Assembly (NCBI GenBank): GCA_032229885.1
Contig: JAVYAJ010000127.1
Coordinates: 1-32,128 of the forward strand
Direction: 5' to 3'
DNA: 32,128 nucleotides
Origin: Anammoximicrobium sp032229885
GTDB taxonomy: Bacteria; Planctomycetota; Planctomycetia; Pirellulales; Pirellulaceae
Below the pieces are notes generated by a model that saw nothing but the letters and a program-made list of their open reading frames with translations, searched no databases and had not been told where the DNA came from. The translations under genes were made by a program, and so were the position numbers. Every line of letters begins with the position of its first letter. Within the stretch, counting starts at the first letter, position 1. Below, piece after piece: positions 1-7,068 of this stretch.

Positions 1-1270
1 GCGGGCCGATTCGGTCTTTGCCGACCCAGGATCTGAGGGCTGCGGGGATCGAGACGCTGCCGTCGGCCTGCTGGTGATTCTCGACCAGGGCGATCAGCGC
101 GCGGGTGACGGCGATGGCGGTTCCGTTCAGCGTATGGACCAGGTGCGTGCCTTTCTCGCCCTTGCGACGATAGCGGGCGTTTATTCGGCGAGCCTGGTAG
201 TCGGTGCAGTTCGACGTGCTGGTGACCTCGCCCCATTGGCCGCGTCCGGGCATCCAGGCCTCGAGATCGTACTTTCGATAGGCCGGACCGCCCAAATCGC
301 CGGTCGCCGTATCGACGACGCGGTAGGGGATCTCCAGGCCGTCGAACAAGCGGCATTCGAGCTCGCAGAAGTGTTCGAGCATCGCATCGCTTTCCTCGGG
401 CAGCGTGAATGCGAACATCTCGATTTTGGTGAATTGATGGACGCGGTAGATGCCGCGCGTGGCGCGGCCGTGGGCGCCGGCTTCGGTGCGGAAACAGTGG
501 CTGATCCCGCACAGCTTGATCGGCAGCGTCTCGGCCTCGATCGTCTGACCGGCGTACAAGCCGCCCAGCGTGATTTCGGCGGTTCCCACCAGGCTCAGCT
601 CGCTGTTCTCGATGCTGTAGATCTGCGTCTCGGGGCCGCGGGGCATGTATCCGATCCCCTGGACGATCTCGTCGCGAGCCAGATCGGGCGTGATCATCGG
701 CGTAAAGCCATCGGTCATCAGCAGCTCGACGGCATAGCGCTGGAAGGCCAGCTCGAGCAACGCGGCCTCGTTCCGCAGAAAATAGAACCCGTGTCCGGTC
801 GTGCGGGCGCCGCCTTCGAGGTCCAGCAGATCGAGCTGCGCACACAACTGGACATGATCCTGTGGGGCGAACTCCAGTTCGCGCGGTTCCCAACGCCCCC
901 GCCGAATCTCGCGGTTGGCCTGATCATCGGCGCCGACGGGCGCATCGGGGTGGGACAGATTGGGAATCTCGGCTTGAATCGCCAGGATCTCGACGTCAAG
1001 CCGGTCGTGTTCGGCCTGCGCGGCATCCTTTGCCTGCCGTAGTTGTCGTCCTTGCTCTTTGCGAGCTTCGCGATCCTCGTCGGTCCGAGCCTGTCCGATC
1101 GTCTTGGATACCTCGTTCGCCTGGCGGTTCAGGTCCTGGATATCTGCCGCCACGGCTCGCCGCCGCAACTCCAGCGCGACCAGCGCCCGCACGTCGACGC
1201 GAGCGTTTCGATTTCGGCAGTTGACTTCGACCAGATCGACATTTTCCAGAATGAACTTGCGATCGAGCAT
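1..1270 (-). CDS. serS: Serine--tRNA ligase (3' end cut by window edge)
   Basis: Cytoplasmic class II aminoacyl-tRNA synthetase that charges tRNA-Ser (and tRNA-Sec where present) with serine. The reading frame starts at an ATG at 1270 and runs off the left edge after 423 codons, which is close to the usual family length, so only a few C-terminal residues are missing. The N-terminus begins MLDRKFILENVDLV and is followed by the Arg/Lys/Glu-rich helical arm typical of SerRS. Further on come the class II motif 2 region (FRTEAGAHGRATRGIYRVHQ) and, near the end, the motif 3 region with HTLNGTAIAVTRAL and a following VENHQ. A modest AGGA Shine-Dalgarno-like stretch precedes the ATG. The M20 peptidase gene ends 40 bases upstream on the same strand, so the two may be co-transcribed. 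Identification is from family motifs and is firm. Confidence 0.95.
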   Translation of the reverse strand, partial: MLDRKFILENVDLVEVNCRNRNARVDVRALVALELRRRAVAADIQDLNRQANEVSKTIGQARTDEDREARKEQGRQLRQAKDAAQAEHDRLDVEILAIQAEIPNLSHPDAPVGADDQANREIRRGRWEPRELEFAPQDHVQLCAQLDLLDLEGGARTTGHGFYFLRNEAALLELAFQRYAVELLMTDGFTPMITPDLARDEIVQGIGYMPRGPETQIYSIENSELSLVGTAEITLGGLYAGQTIEAETLPIKLCGISHCFRTEAGAHGRATRGIYRVHQFTKIEMFAFTLPEESDAMLEHFCELECRLFDGLEIPYRVVDTATGDLGGPAYRKYDLEAWMPGRGQWGEVTSTSNCTDYQARRINARYRRKGEKGTHLVHTLNGTAIAVTRALIALVENHQQADGSVSIPAALRSWVGKDRIGP

Positions 1271-1310
1271 AACCGTTCCTATCAGCTTGGCGTTTTGCGA
1301 AGCCTCGTTG

Positions 1311-2681
1311 CTATGTTGCCAATTCCCGCCACAGGCGCGCGCTGGCTCGAATCCCGCGGTGGAAATCCGCCAGCGAGAATTTTTCGTCCGGCCCGTGCGC
1401 GTTGTCGTCATCTAGGCCCCAGCCGAGCAGCAGCGAATCTGCGCCCAGTCGTTCGAAAAACGCGCTGACGATCGGAATCGAGCCGCCTTCGCGAATGTAC
1501 ACCGGCGGTTGCCCAAAGCCATGGGCGATGGCTCGCGTCGCCGCCTGGACAAAGGGACTGTCGAGCGGCACGATCACGCCCGGCGCGCCGTGCATTTCGA
1601 CCAGCTCCATCTGAATGCCCGGCGGGCACGCGGCGGCCAACATCTCCCGCAACTCGGTCGCCACGCGTTGCGGATCCTGCCGCGGCACCAAGCGAAAGCT
1701 GAACTTGGCGCCCGCCGTCGCCGGCAGGACGGTCTTGCCGCCCTCGCCTTGATAGCCGCCCCAGATGCCGTTGATATCGCATGTCGGTCGGGCCCAGCGC
1801 CGCTCGAGCGTCGTAAAGCCGACCTCGCCGCTCAGCCCGTCGACGCCCAACCGCGACGCGAATGCGGCCTCGTCGAACGGCAGCGCGGCGAACTGGCTCC
1901 GCTCGCGGTCCGTCAACGGCAGCACGTCGTCGTAAAACCCGGGAACGCGGATCCGCCCCTGGTCGTCCACCAACATAGCCAGCATCCGCGCCAGCGCGTT
2001 GGCGGGGTTCGTCACGCCGCCCCCGAACGATCCGGAGTGCAGGTCGTGCGTCGGACCGCGCAATCGCAACTCGAAATAGGCGATGCCGCGCAGGCCGTAG
2101 GTGATGGCGGGCTGGCCCGGCCCGAACTGGGATCCGTCGCTGATCACGACCACGTCGCAGGCCAGCTTGTCCGCCGCAGTCGCGAGCAGTTCGGTCAGAC
2201 TTTCGCTGCCCACCTCCTCTTCGCCCTCGATCAGAAACTTTAACTGCACGGGCAGATGGCCCACCGTCGCCAGCCACGCCTCGGCGCTATGCACGTGGGT
2301 CAAGATCTGGCCTTTGTCGTCGGTAGCCCCGCGGGCGTACAGATTGCCGCCACGCACGGTCGGCTCGAACGGCGGGCTGGTCCACTGGTCCAAAGGATCC
2401 GCGGGCTGGACGTCGTAGTGGCCGTAGACCAGCACCGTCGGCGCGCCGGGCACGGGCGGCGATTCGGCGAACACGATCGGATGTCCGGCTGTCTCGATCA
2501 GCTCGGTACGCAGCCCAAGCCGAGAAAGATGGTCGGTCAACCACCCCGCCGCACGGCGACAATCGGCGGCATACTGACGATCGGCGCTGACGCTGGGGAT
2601 CCGCAGCAACTGGCGCAAGTCGTCCTCGAATCGATCGCCGTGTTCCGTCAGATATCGGTCCAAATCGGCGGCTTCAGACAT
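1311..2681 (-). CDS. M20 family metallopeptidase (dipeptidase)
   Basis: Predicted cytosolic zinc-dependent dipeptidase of peptidase family M20, 456 aa, close to the CNDP/PepV-like dipeptidases. Visible motifs: GHYDVQP (metal ligand H88 and D90), ARGATDDKG with the bridging aspartate at 121-122, and IEGEEEVGSES with the general-base and metal glutamates at 154-156. A C-terminal histidine lies in the NAHGPDEKF segment. The dimerisation/lid domain lies between, at about 200-330. I chose the ATG at 2681 because GGAG lies six bases upstream. The longer frame starting at 2756 adds an N-terminal tail with no family resemblance. It is co-directional with serS downstream and divergent from clpS. The exact substrate cannot be read from sequence; cleavage of short peptides is the family role. 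Confidence 0.9.
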   Translation of the reverse strand: MSEAADLDRYLTEHGDRFEDDLRQLLRIPSVSADRQYAADCRRAAGWLTDHLSRLGLRTELIETAGHPIVFAESPPVPGAPTVLVYGHYDVQPADPLDQWTSPPFEPTVRGGNLYARGATDDKGQILTHVHSAEAWLATVGHLPVQLKFLIEGEEEVGSESLTELLATAADKLACDVVVISDGSQFGPGQPAITYGLRGIAYFELRLRGPTHDLHSGSFGGGVTNPANALARMLAMLVDDQGRIRVPGFYDDVLPLTDRERSQFAALPFDEAAFASRLGVDGLSGEVGFTTLERRWARPTCDINGIWGGYQGEGGKTVLPATAGAKFSFRLVPRQDPQRVATELREMLAAACPPGIQMELVEMHGAPGVIVPLDSPFVQAATRAIAHGFGQPPVYIREGGSIPIVSAFFERLGADSLLLGWGLDDDNAHGPDEKFSLADFHRGIRASARLWRELAT

Positions 2682-2984
2682 GATCGCTCCAGGGCCCGCT
2701 CGGGTTTTGGGCGGCAAGACGTTCGGTTGGTGCGAGGTCGTACGGGCCACGGCCACGGAGGACGATGCCGATCGTTTCCAGTCGGGCCGGAGCTAATCGG
2801 GCTGGGAAAGCCCGGGATTTCCGACGCGGCCACGCGCGCAGCCGGCCGCCGCCCTCGAACAGTGTACGCCATTTGCATCCCGGAAAAAGGCGTAATATAA
2901 TGCACGCGAATCGATTCGACTATTCCGGAGCGCCGCGCCAGCGGCGGATTCTACTCGTGTGCCGAGGAAACGGAGGGGCAATCC
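2682..2984. other. Divergent intergenic region between dipeptidase and clpS
   Basis: About 300 bases without a supported gene. It holds the clpS promoter (separate entry) and presumably a minus-strand promoter for the dipeptidase-serS pair, which I could not place with confidence. Short frames crossing it on both strands have no recognisable protein character. Confidence 0.6.
2873..2901 (+). promoter_or_regulatory. Sigma70-type promoter for clpS-mtaB
   Basis: A perfect TATAAT at 2896-2901 is preceded, after exactly 17 bases, by TTGCAT at 2873-2878 (4 of 6 matches to TTGACA). It lies in the only AT-rich patch of an otherwise GC-rich divergent gap and points at clpS, leaving a leader of about 75 bases. 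Spacing and strand fit a housekeeping promoter driving clpS and mtaB together. Confidence 0.7.
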
Positions 2985-3353
2985 GTGGGAGCCAAGTCTC
3001 TCGCTGCCGTGGCTGACACCAACGTGGCAACCGAAGTCGAACCGCGCGAACAACAAGCGCAGAAGCCGCGGCGGCAACCGCGCTACCACGTGATTCTGTG
3101 GAACGACGACGACCACACGTATGCCTACGTCATCCGCATGATGCAGAAATTGTTCGGATACCAGCGAGAAAAGGGATTCGAGATCGCCAAGCGAGTCGAC
3201 ACGCAAGGCCGCGCGGTTTGCCTGACCACCACGCTGGAACACGCGGAATTGAAACGCGACCAGATCCAGGCGTTCGGAGCGGACGCCAGCATCCCGGGCT
3301 GTCAAGGCTCGATGTACGCCACGATCGAGCCCGAGTCCAGCGAGCCGGAGTGA
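2985..3353 (+). CDS. clpS: ATP-dependent Clp protease adaptor ClpS
   Basis: Adaptor that binds N-degron substrates and delivers them to the ClpAP/ClpCP protease in the cytoplasm. The protein has 122 aa: a charged flexible N-terminal tail (about 1-32), then the ClpS core from YHVILWNDDDHTYAYVI onwards. N40 and D41-D42 match the NDD signature that grips the substrate amino-terminus. The core continues through MMQKLFGY, the QGRAVCLTT strand and the AELKRDQIQAFG helix. The start is a GTG at 2985, supported by GGAGGGG eight or so bases upstream; no in-frame ATG would preserve the core. mtaB follows after 9 bases, suggesting a two-gene operon. No clpA is visible in the window. Confidence 0.92.
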   Translation: MGAKSLAAVADTNVATEVEPREQQAQKPRRQPRYHVILWNDDDHTYAYVIRMMQKLFGYQREKGFEIAKRVDTQGRAVCLTTTLEHAELKRDQIQAFGADASIPGCQGSMYATIEPESSEPE

Positions 3354-3362
3354 ACCGATCGG

Positions 3363-4637
3363 ATGTCAGCCACGCTGAAAACCTGGACCTTGGGTTGCAA
3401 GGTCAACCAATACGAAACGGAGTTCGTTCGCGAGGCGCTCGTCGGCATCGGCTATCGCGACGCGGCGGCAGACGAGCCGGCCGATCTGTGCGTGGTCAAT
3501 ACGTGCACCGTGACGGCCGAGGGCGACGCCAAGAGCCGTCAGGTCATCCGCCGCCTGGCCCGCGAGAACCCGGGAGCTCGGATCGTGGTGATGGGCTGCT
3601 ATGCCACGCGGGATCCGCAGCGAGTGGGCGAGCTGCCCGGCGTCACGGAGGTGATCACTGACAAACGAGAGTTGCCCGACTGGCTGGCGCGATTCGGTGT
3701 CGTCGACGTGCCCAACGGGATCTCGGGCTTCAGCGGCCGCAGCCGGGCGTATGTCAAGGTCCAGGACGGCTGCATGTTGCGATGCAGCTATTGCATCATT
3801 CCGCGCGTCCGACCGGCTCTGACCAGCCGACCGATTCCACAGATCCTGGACGATGTCCGCCGCCTGCGCGACAATGGATATCGCGAGATCGTGCTGACCG
3901 GCATTCACCTCGGACACTTCGGCGTCGATTGGAATTGGGGCAAACCCAAGGACCAGTGGACGCGCCTGTCGGATCTGGTCCGGCAGATCGCACGGATCGA
4001 CGGCGAGTTCCGCGTGCGCCTGTCGAGCATCGAAGCGACCGAGGTGACGCGCGAGCTGATCGATGTGATGGGTGAACACCCCGAGAAGATCTGCCCTCAT
4101 CTACATGTCTGCCTGCAGAGCGGCTCGGACGCCGTGCTGCGGCGGATGCGGCGGCGCTGGTCGACGCGGATGTTCGTCGATCGGTGCGAGCTGGTTCGCC
4201 AGTTGCTGCCCCAGCCGGCCTTTACGACCGATGTGATGGTGGGCTTTCCCGGCGAGACCGACGCGGATTTCGAGGCGACCTGCCGCGTTGTGCGCGAGGT
4301 CGGGTTTTCCAAGATCCATATCTTCCGGTTCAGCGCGCGGCGAGGCACCGCGGCCGCGACGATGCCGGATCAGGTTCCCGTCCCGGTCCGCGCCGAGCGA
4401 GCGCGGCATCTGGCGGCCGTCGAAGCCCAGACGCGCGAAGCGTACTATCGCAGCTTGGTCGGCCGGACGCTGCGAATCCTGGTCGAGTCTTCCAGCGACG
4501 CGACCGGCAAGCTCGCCATGGGGACATCGTGCCGCTATGCGCCCGCCGAGCTGGCGGTCGGCCAGGCTGGACAATTGGTCCCCGCCGTCGCTCGTGATGT
4601 GAGCGCGACGCCCGAACTGCGGATCATCGCAGTCTGA
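3363..4637 (+). CDS. mtaB: tRNA t6A37 methylthiotransferase MtaB
   Basis: Radical-SAM methylthiotransferase that converts t6A37 to ms2t6A37 in ANN-decoding tRNAs. The protein has 424 aa. The N-terminal UPF0004 domain carries three cysteines for the auxiliary iron-sulfur cluster: C12 in TLGCKVNQYE, C48 in VVNTCTVTAEGD and C79 in VVMGCYA. The radical-SAM core has C137, C141 and C144 in GCMLRCSYCIIPR, the CxxxCxxC cluster motif. LSSIEATEV, HVCLQSGSD and VMVGFPGET are typical MtaB strands. The C-terminal RNA-binding (TRAM-like) part, about 365-424, is short. The GCKVNQYE signature and the TCTVTAEGDAKSRQ stretch favour MtaB over MiaB or RimO. It starts 9 bases after clpS. Confidence 0.93.
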   Translation: MSATLKTWTLGCKVNQYETEFVREALVGIGYRDAAADEPADLCVVNTCTVTAEGDAKSRQVIRRLARENPGARIVVMGCYATRDPQRVGELPGVTEVITDKRELPDWLARFGVVDVPNGISGFSGRSRAYVKVQDGCMLRCSYCIIPRVRPALTSRPIPQILDDVRRLRDNGYREIVLTGIHLGHFGVDWNWGKPKDQWTRLSDLVRQIARIDGEFRVRLSSIEATEVTRELIDVMGEHPEKICPHLHVCLQSGSDAVLRRMRRRWSTRMFVDRCELVRQLLPQPAFTTDVMVGFPGETDADFEATCRVVREVGFSKIHIFRFSARRGTAAATMPDQVPVPVRAERARHLAAVEAQTREAYYRSLVGRTLRILVESSSDATGKLAMGTSCRYAPAELAVGQAGQLVPAVARDVSATPELRIIAV

Positions 4638-4651
4638 GGCCATGCGCGTAG

Positions 4652-4670
4652 ACGCGGCATCCTGCCGCGT
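4652..4670. repeat. Hairpin ACGCGGCA-TCC-TGCCGCGT
   Basis: Perfect 8-bp stem with a 3-base loop, 14 bases after the mtaB stop. It could end transcription or protect the mRNA 3' end, but no T-tract follows. The core GCGGCATCCTGCCGC recurs exactly at 23224-23238 and nearly so at 12278-12292, so it is a dispersed repeat rather than a unique terminator. Confidence 0.6.
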
Positions 4671-4823
4671 TGCATCCGGAAACAGACGATTGAACCCGAG
4701 TGTGGTATCCACACCAAGTTTGCGTGTTGCGGCGCCCATTTATCCGCCTGGAGCGCGCCCCGCGCGACAAGCCCACGTCATGCCAGAGGGCCACGCACTA
4801 CGCATGCTCGCAACCGGGCGGAC

Positions 4824-4900
4824 ACATGGAGGGCCACGCTCTGTCGTGGCCGTAACCGCGCAGATACATGGAGGGCCACGCTCCGTCGTGGCCGTAACCG
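4824..4900. repeat. Two 35-base direct repeats with palindromic cores
   Basis: Units at 4824-4858 and 4866-4900 differ at one base (the C/T within the loop). Each contains a 7-bp perfect stem GGCCACG/CGTGGCC with loop CTCTGT or CTCCGT (stems at 4832-4851 and 4874-4893), preceded by GGAG. These look like members of a planctomycete dispersed repeat family; that assignment is from memory and unverified. Confidence 0.75.
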
Positions 4901-4922
4901 GGTGGACGTCACGGGTCGCAGC

Positions 4923-4982
4923 GGACGCGGCGGAGCGCGTCCCTCCACAAGGGAGCACGTCCGCTCACGACGGAGCGCGTCC
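4923..4982. repeat. Related hairpins in opposite orientation
   Basis: 4923-4942 is a perfect 7-bp stem GGACGCG/CGCGTCC. Read on the minus strand its loop is CTCCGC, matching the CTCCGT loop of the upstream repeats, and it is likewise preceded by GGAGG. 4963-4982 is a degenerate copy that keeps CGCGTCC and the loop but has lost the pairing arm. Confidence 0.65.
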
Positions 4983-5188
4983 CTCCACGACGGCGCCCCT
5001 GCCTACGTTCCGCGCCCCGCCATTTCGATCGCCACACATCCCGCCGCAGATCGTTCTTCCTGTAATCTGGAACGACTGCGCGTTGCGTGGCCGATCAAGC
5101 CTGGCTTGCGGCACTAGCGGCCGCGCCAGGGGCGGCGTGACGCGGCGAGCATCGTCATTCGGGCGAGGCCCATCAGGGGCCAGCGCCG

Positions 5189-6235
5189 TCACTTGGCGGC
5201 CGTCGAATCGCTGCCGGCCGCCGATGGCTGGTACGTCCCCACGGGCGCGCGCGCCGAGATCGCCAGGCGGTTCCAACCGTTGATGGCGATGATCGCATAC
5301 GTCAGATCCACCAGTTCCTTGTCGGTGAAATAGCGACGCACTTCGGTGAAGAGCTTGTCGGAGACCTCGTGCTGCGAGATCACGGTCAGCTCTTCGGCCC
5401 AGGCGAGCGCTGCGCGTTCGCGGTCTGTATAGCAGGGCGCTTCGCGCCAGACGGCGAGCAAAAACAGCCGCTGTTCGCTCTCCGCATTGGCCCGCGCATC
5501 CTTGGTGTGCATGTCCACGCAATACGCGCAACCATTGATCTGCGACACGCGCGCCCGAATCAGTTCCAGCAGACTATGTTCCAGGCCGGACTGTCTCACG
5601 TATTTCTCCAGCCCGAGCATCGCCGCGATTCCGCCCGGCGCTATGTTCTGATAGTCGAGGCGTTGTTTGACGGAAAAGCCGCAAGTCATGGGCTCGCCAG
5701 CCGCCAAGGCCTCGGGGCCAGCGGCCAACAACTGGGCCACCTCACCGACATACTTCGCCGCGCCGCCGGGTCGATACCCGGTCGTTCCCTGGACGGCGCC
5801 CGTCGCGTCCAACAGCAGGACCGTGGGAAAGCCGGCGATGCCGTAACGCTCGGCCAACGCCGCGTTCTGCTTGCGCAGCTCTTCGGCCAGTTGCGTCTGA
5901 CGCGGAAAATCGGCTTCGAACAGGACCAGATTCGCCGCGGCGTATTCTCGAAACAGGTCGGTGGTCAGAACCTCTGCGGCCAGTTGCTTGCACCAGGGAC
6001 ACCAGTCGCTGCCGGTAAACAGGGCAAAAATTGGACGTTTGAGCTTCGCGGCGGTCTTTTTGGCCTGCTCAAAGTCCGTGAGAAACTCGGCCGCCGCCGA
6101 GGCCGAGGCCGTGGCGTTGGTCGCTTGAGGTTGTCCCGCCGCGGCGCTGGCCGGATCCGCCGGTGCCGCGCGTGACGAGTTGGTCCAGCAGACAACGCCC
6201 AAGCCAACGCACAGGAGGATGGCAAATCGTTTCAT
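5189..6235 (-). CDS. Exported thioredoxin-like/AhpD-like (CMD) fusion protein
   Basis: 348-aa predicted exported redox protein. Residues 1-26 form a signal peptide (MKRFAILLCVGLGVV...SRAAPA) followed by a low-complexity Ala/Thr linker. About 50-175 is a thioredoxin fold of the Thioredoxin_7 type with active site C79-P-W-C82 (DWCPWCKQL) and the cis-proline in GFPTVLLLD. About 185-335 is a carboxymuconolactone-decarboxylase/AhpD domain with C236-A-Y-C239 and H243 (NGCAYCVDMHTKDAR), the thiol-peroxidase signature. A thioredoxin joined to AhpD suggests a self-reducing peroxidase or disulfide reductase in the periplasm; this role is inferred. The ATG at 6235 is chosen because it gives a clean signal peptide and has AAGAAGG just upstream. 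A longer frame from 6451 has no family character. Confidence 0.85.
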   Translation of the reverse strand: MKRFAILLCVGLGVVCWTNSSRAAPADPASAAAGQPQATNATASASAAAEFLTDFEQAKKTAAKLKRPIFALFTGSDWCPWCKQLAAEVLTTDLFREYAAANLVLFEADFPRQTQLAEELRKQNAALAERYGIAGFPTVLLLDATGAVQGTTGYRPGGAAKYVGEVAQLLAAGPEALAAGEPMTCGFSVKQRLDYQNIAPGGIAAMLGLEKYVRQSGLEHSLLELIRARVSQINGCAYCVDMHTKDARANAESEQRLFLLAVWREAPCYTDRERAALAWAEELTVISQHEVSDKLFTEVRRYFTDKELVDLTYAIIAINGWNRLAISARAPVGTYQPSAAGSDSTAAK

Positions 6236-6671
6236 CTTATCGCCCTTCTTGAGAGATGTTCGACACGTTACGAGATTCACGCACGCGGACCCATGACAGA
6301 CCCACGTGACGACCAGTTCAGCGCCTGGCGCGGACGACAGACGGCCTGCTCGGCGACGGTTCTTGGCGACGACGGTTCTCGGCGATGGATCGGTTCGAGC
6401 ATCGAACTCCGCGCACAACGGATTGTGCCAGCGCCATTGCGGGCAACCCAACGGATTGTGGCATTGTCGAACGCTCGGACGATCTCCGAGGAATCGTCAG
6501 TCGGGCAAACCGCGGCGGGTGAGGAACGACGCGGGACGATGTGCGTGACGACAAGCGACGCGAGACGCTGCCCGGGTTTCGTCGGCGCCGAATCAGCCGC
6601 TCGTTCGAGGATTGTCGCGTGATGGTCCGCTGCTGTCATACCGCCCGCTGTCAAGGATGGCGCGTTTGATC

Positions 6672-6735
6672 GTAACCCGAAGCGTAAGCGAGGGAACCAC
6701 TGAGTAACCCGAAGCATGAGCGAGGGAATACCTGA
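6672..6735. repeat. 32-base tandem duplication
   Basis: Units 6672-6703 and 6704-6735 share GTAACCCGAAGC at the start, AGCGAGGGAA in the middle and TGA at the end, with a few substitutions. The CCCGAAGC...AGCGAGGG core resembles repeats I recall from planctomycete genomes. Confidence 0.7.
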
Positions 6736-6855
6736 GCCCATCGCTCCGGCTGCCGATACGTCTCGCGGTCACCTGCGTGCGGTATAGCTTCAAGATTATA
6801 GCGCAGCGTCGAGACGTGACAATGATCGGCCCCGAGGCTGACACGCGGCAAGTCT

Positions 6856-6910
6856 GGCCGTGACGGGGCTGGCCGTGACGGGGCTGGCCGTGACGGGGCT
6901 GGCCGTGACG
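6856..6910. repeat. 15-base tandem repeat, about 3.7 copies
   Basis: GGCCGTGACGGGGCT occurs exactly at 6856-6870, 6871-6885 and 6886-6900, followed by a partial copy to 6910. The array is contiguous with no spacers. It is a minisatellite-like array in a non-coding gap, likely to vary in copy number. Confidence 0.85.
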
Positions 6911-7068
6911 TGTCGACCTGTGACGTATCGGGCCGCGGCGGCGTTCTCAAAAAAAGACTTTGCCCACCCTTGCGCCCGACACCGTCGCCCCGCGACGTTT
7001 TGGGCGTTTGGCGAATCGTCGCCCGTCGCCGTGAGCGTGCGATCTAGTCTGTCGGGCAAGCGGCGTCT

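Larger units (their letters stand above)
4638..5188. other. Repeat-rich intergenic region, no gene seen
   Basis: The gap lies between convergent mtaB and the thioredoxin/AhpD fusion gene. It contains a perfect hairpin just after mtaB, two near-identical 35-base direct repeats and related hairpins (separate entries). Reading frames across it consist of translated repeats and have no protein-like features. Confidence 0.7.
6236..7068. other. Long intergenic region with tandem repeats, no gene seen
   Basis: More than 800 bases between two minus-strand genes. It holds a 32-base unit repeated twice at 6672-6735 and a 15-base unit repeated about 3.7 times at 6856-6910. Frames crossing it are made of translated repeats or arginine/serine-rich shadow sequence. 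Promoters for the thioredoxin/AhpD gene should lie near 6240-6300, but none is convincing. Confidence 0.65.

Noticed and set aside
74..1042. Plus-strand frame of 322 codons
   Set aside because: It is antisense to serS, whose class II synthetase motifs are clear on the minus strand.
6277..6741. Minus-strand frame of 154 codons upstream of the thioredoxin/AhpD gene
   Set aside because: Its N-terminal part is translated tandem repeat and the rest is low-complexity; no coding signal.
6856..6910. Possible CRISPR array
   Set aside because: Repeats are contiguous 15-mers without spacers, and no cas gene is present.
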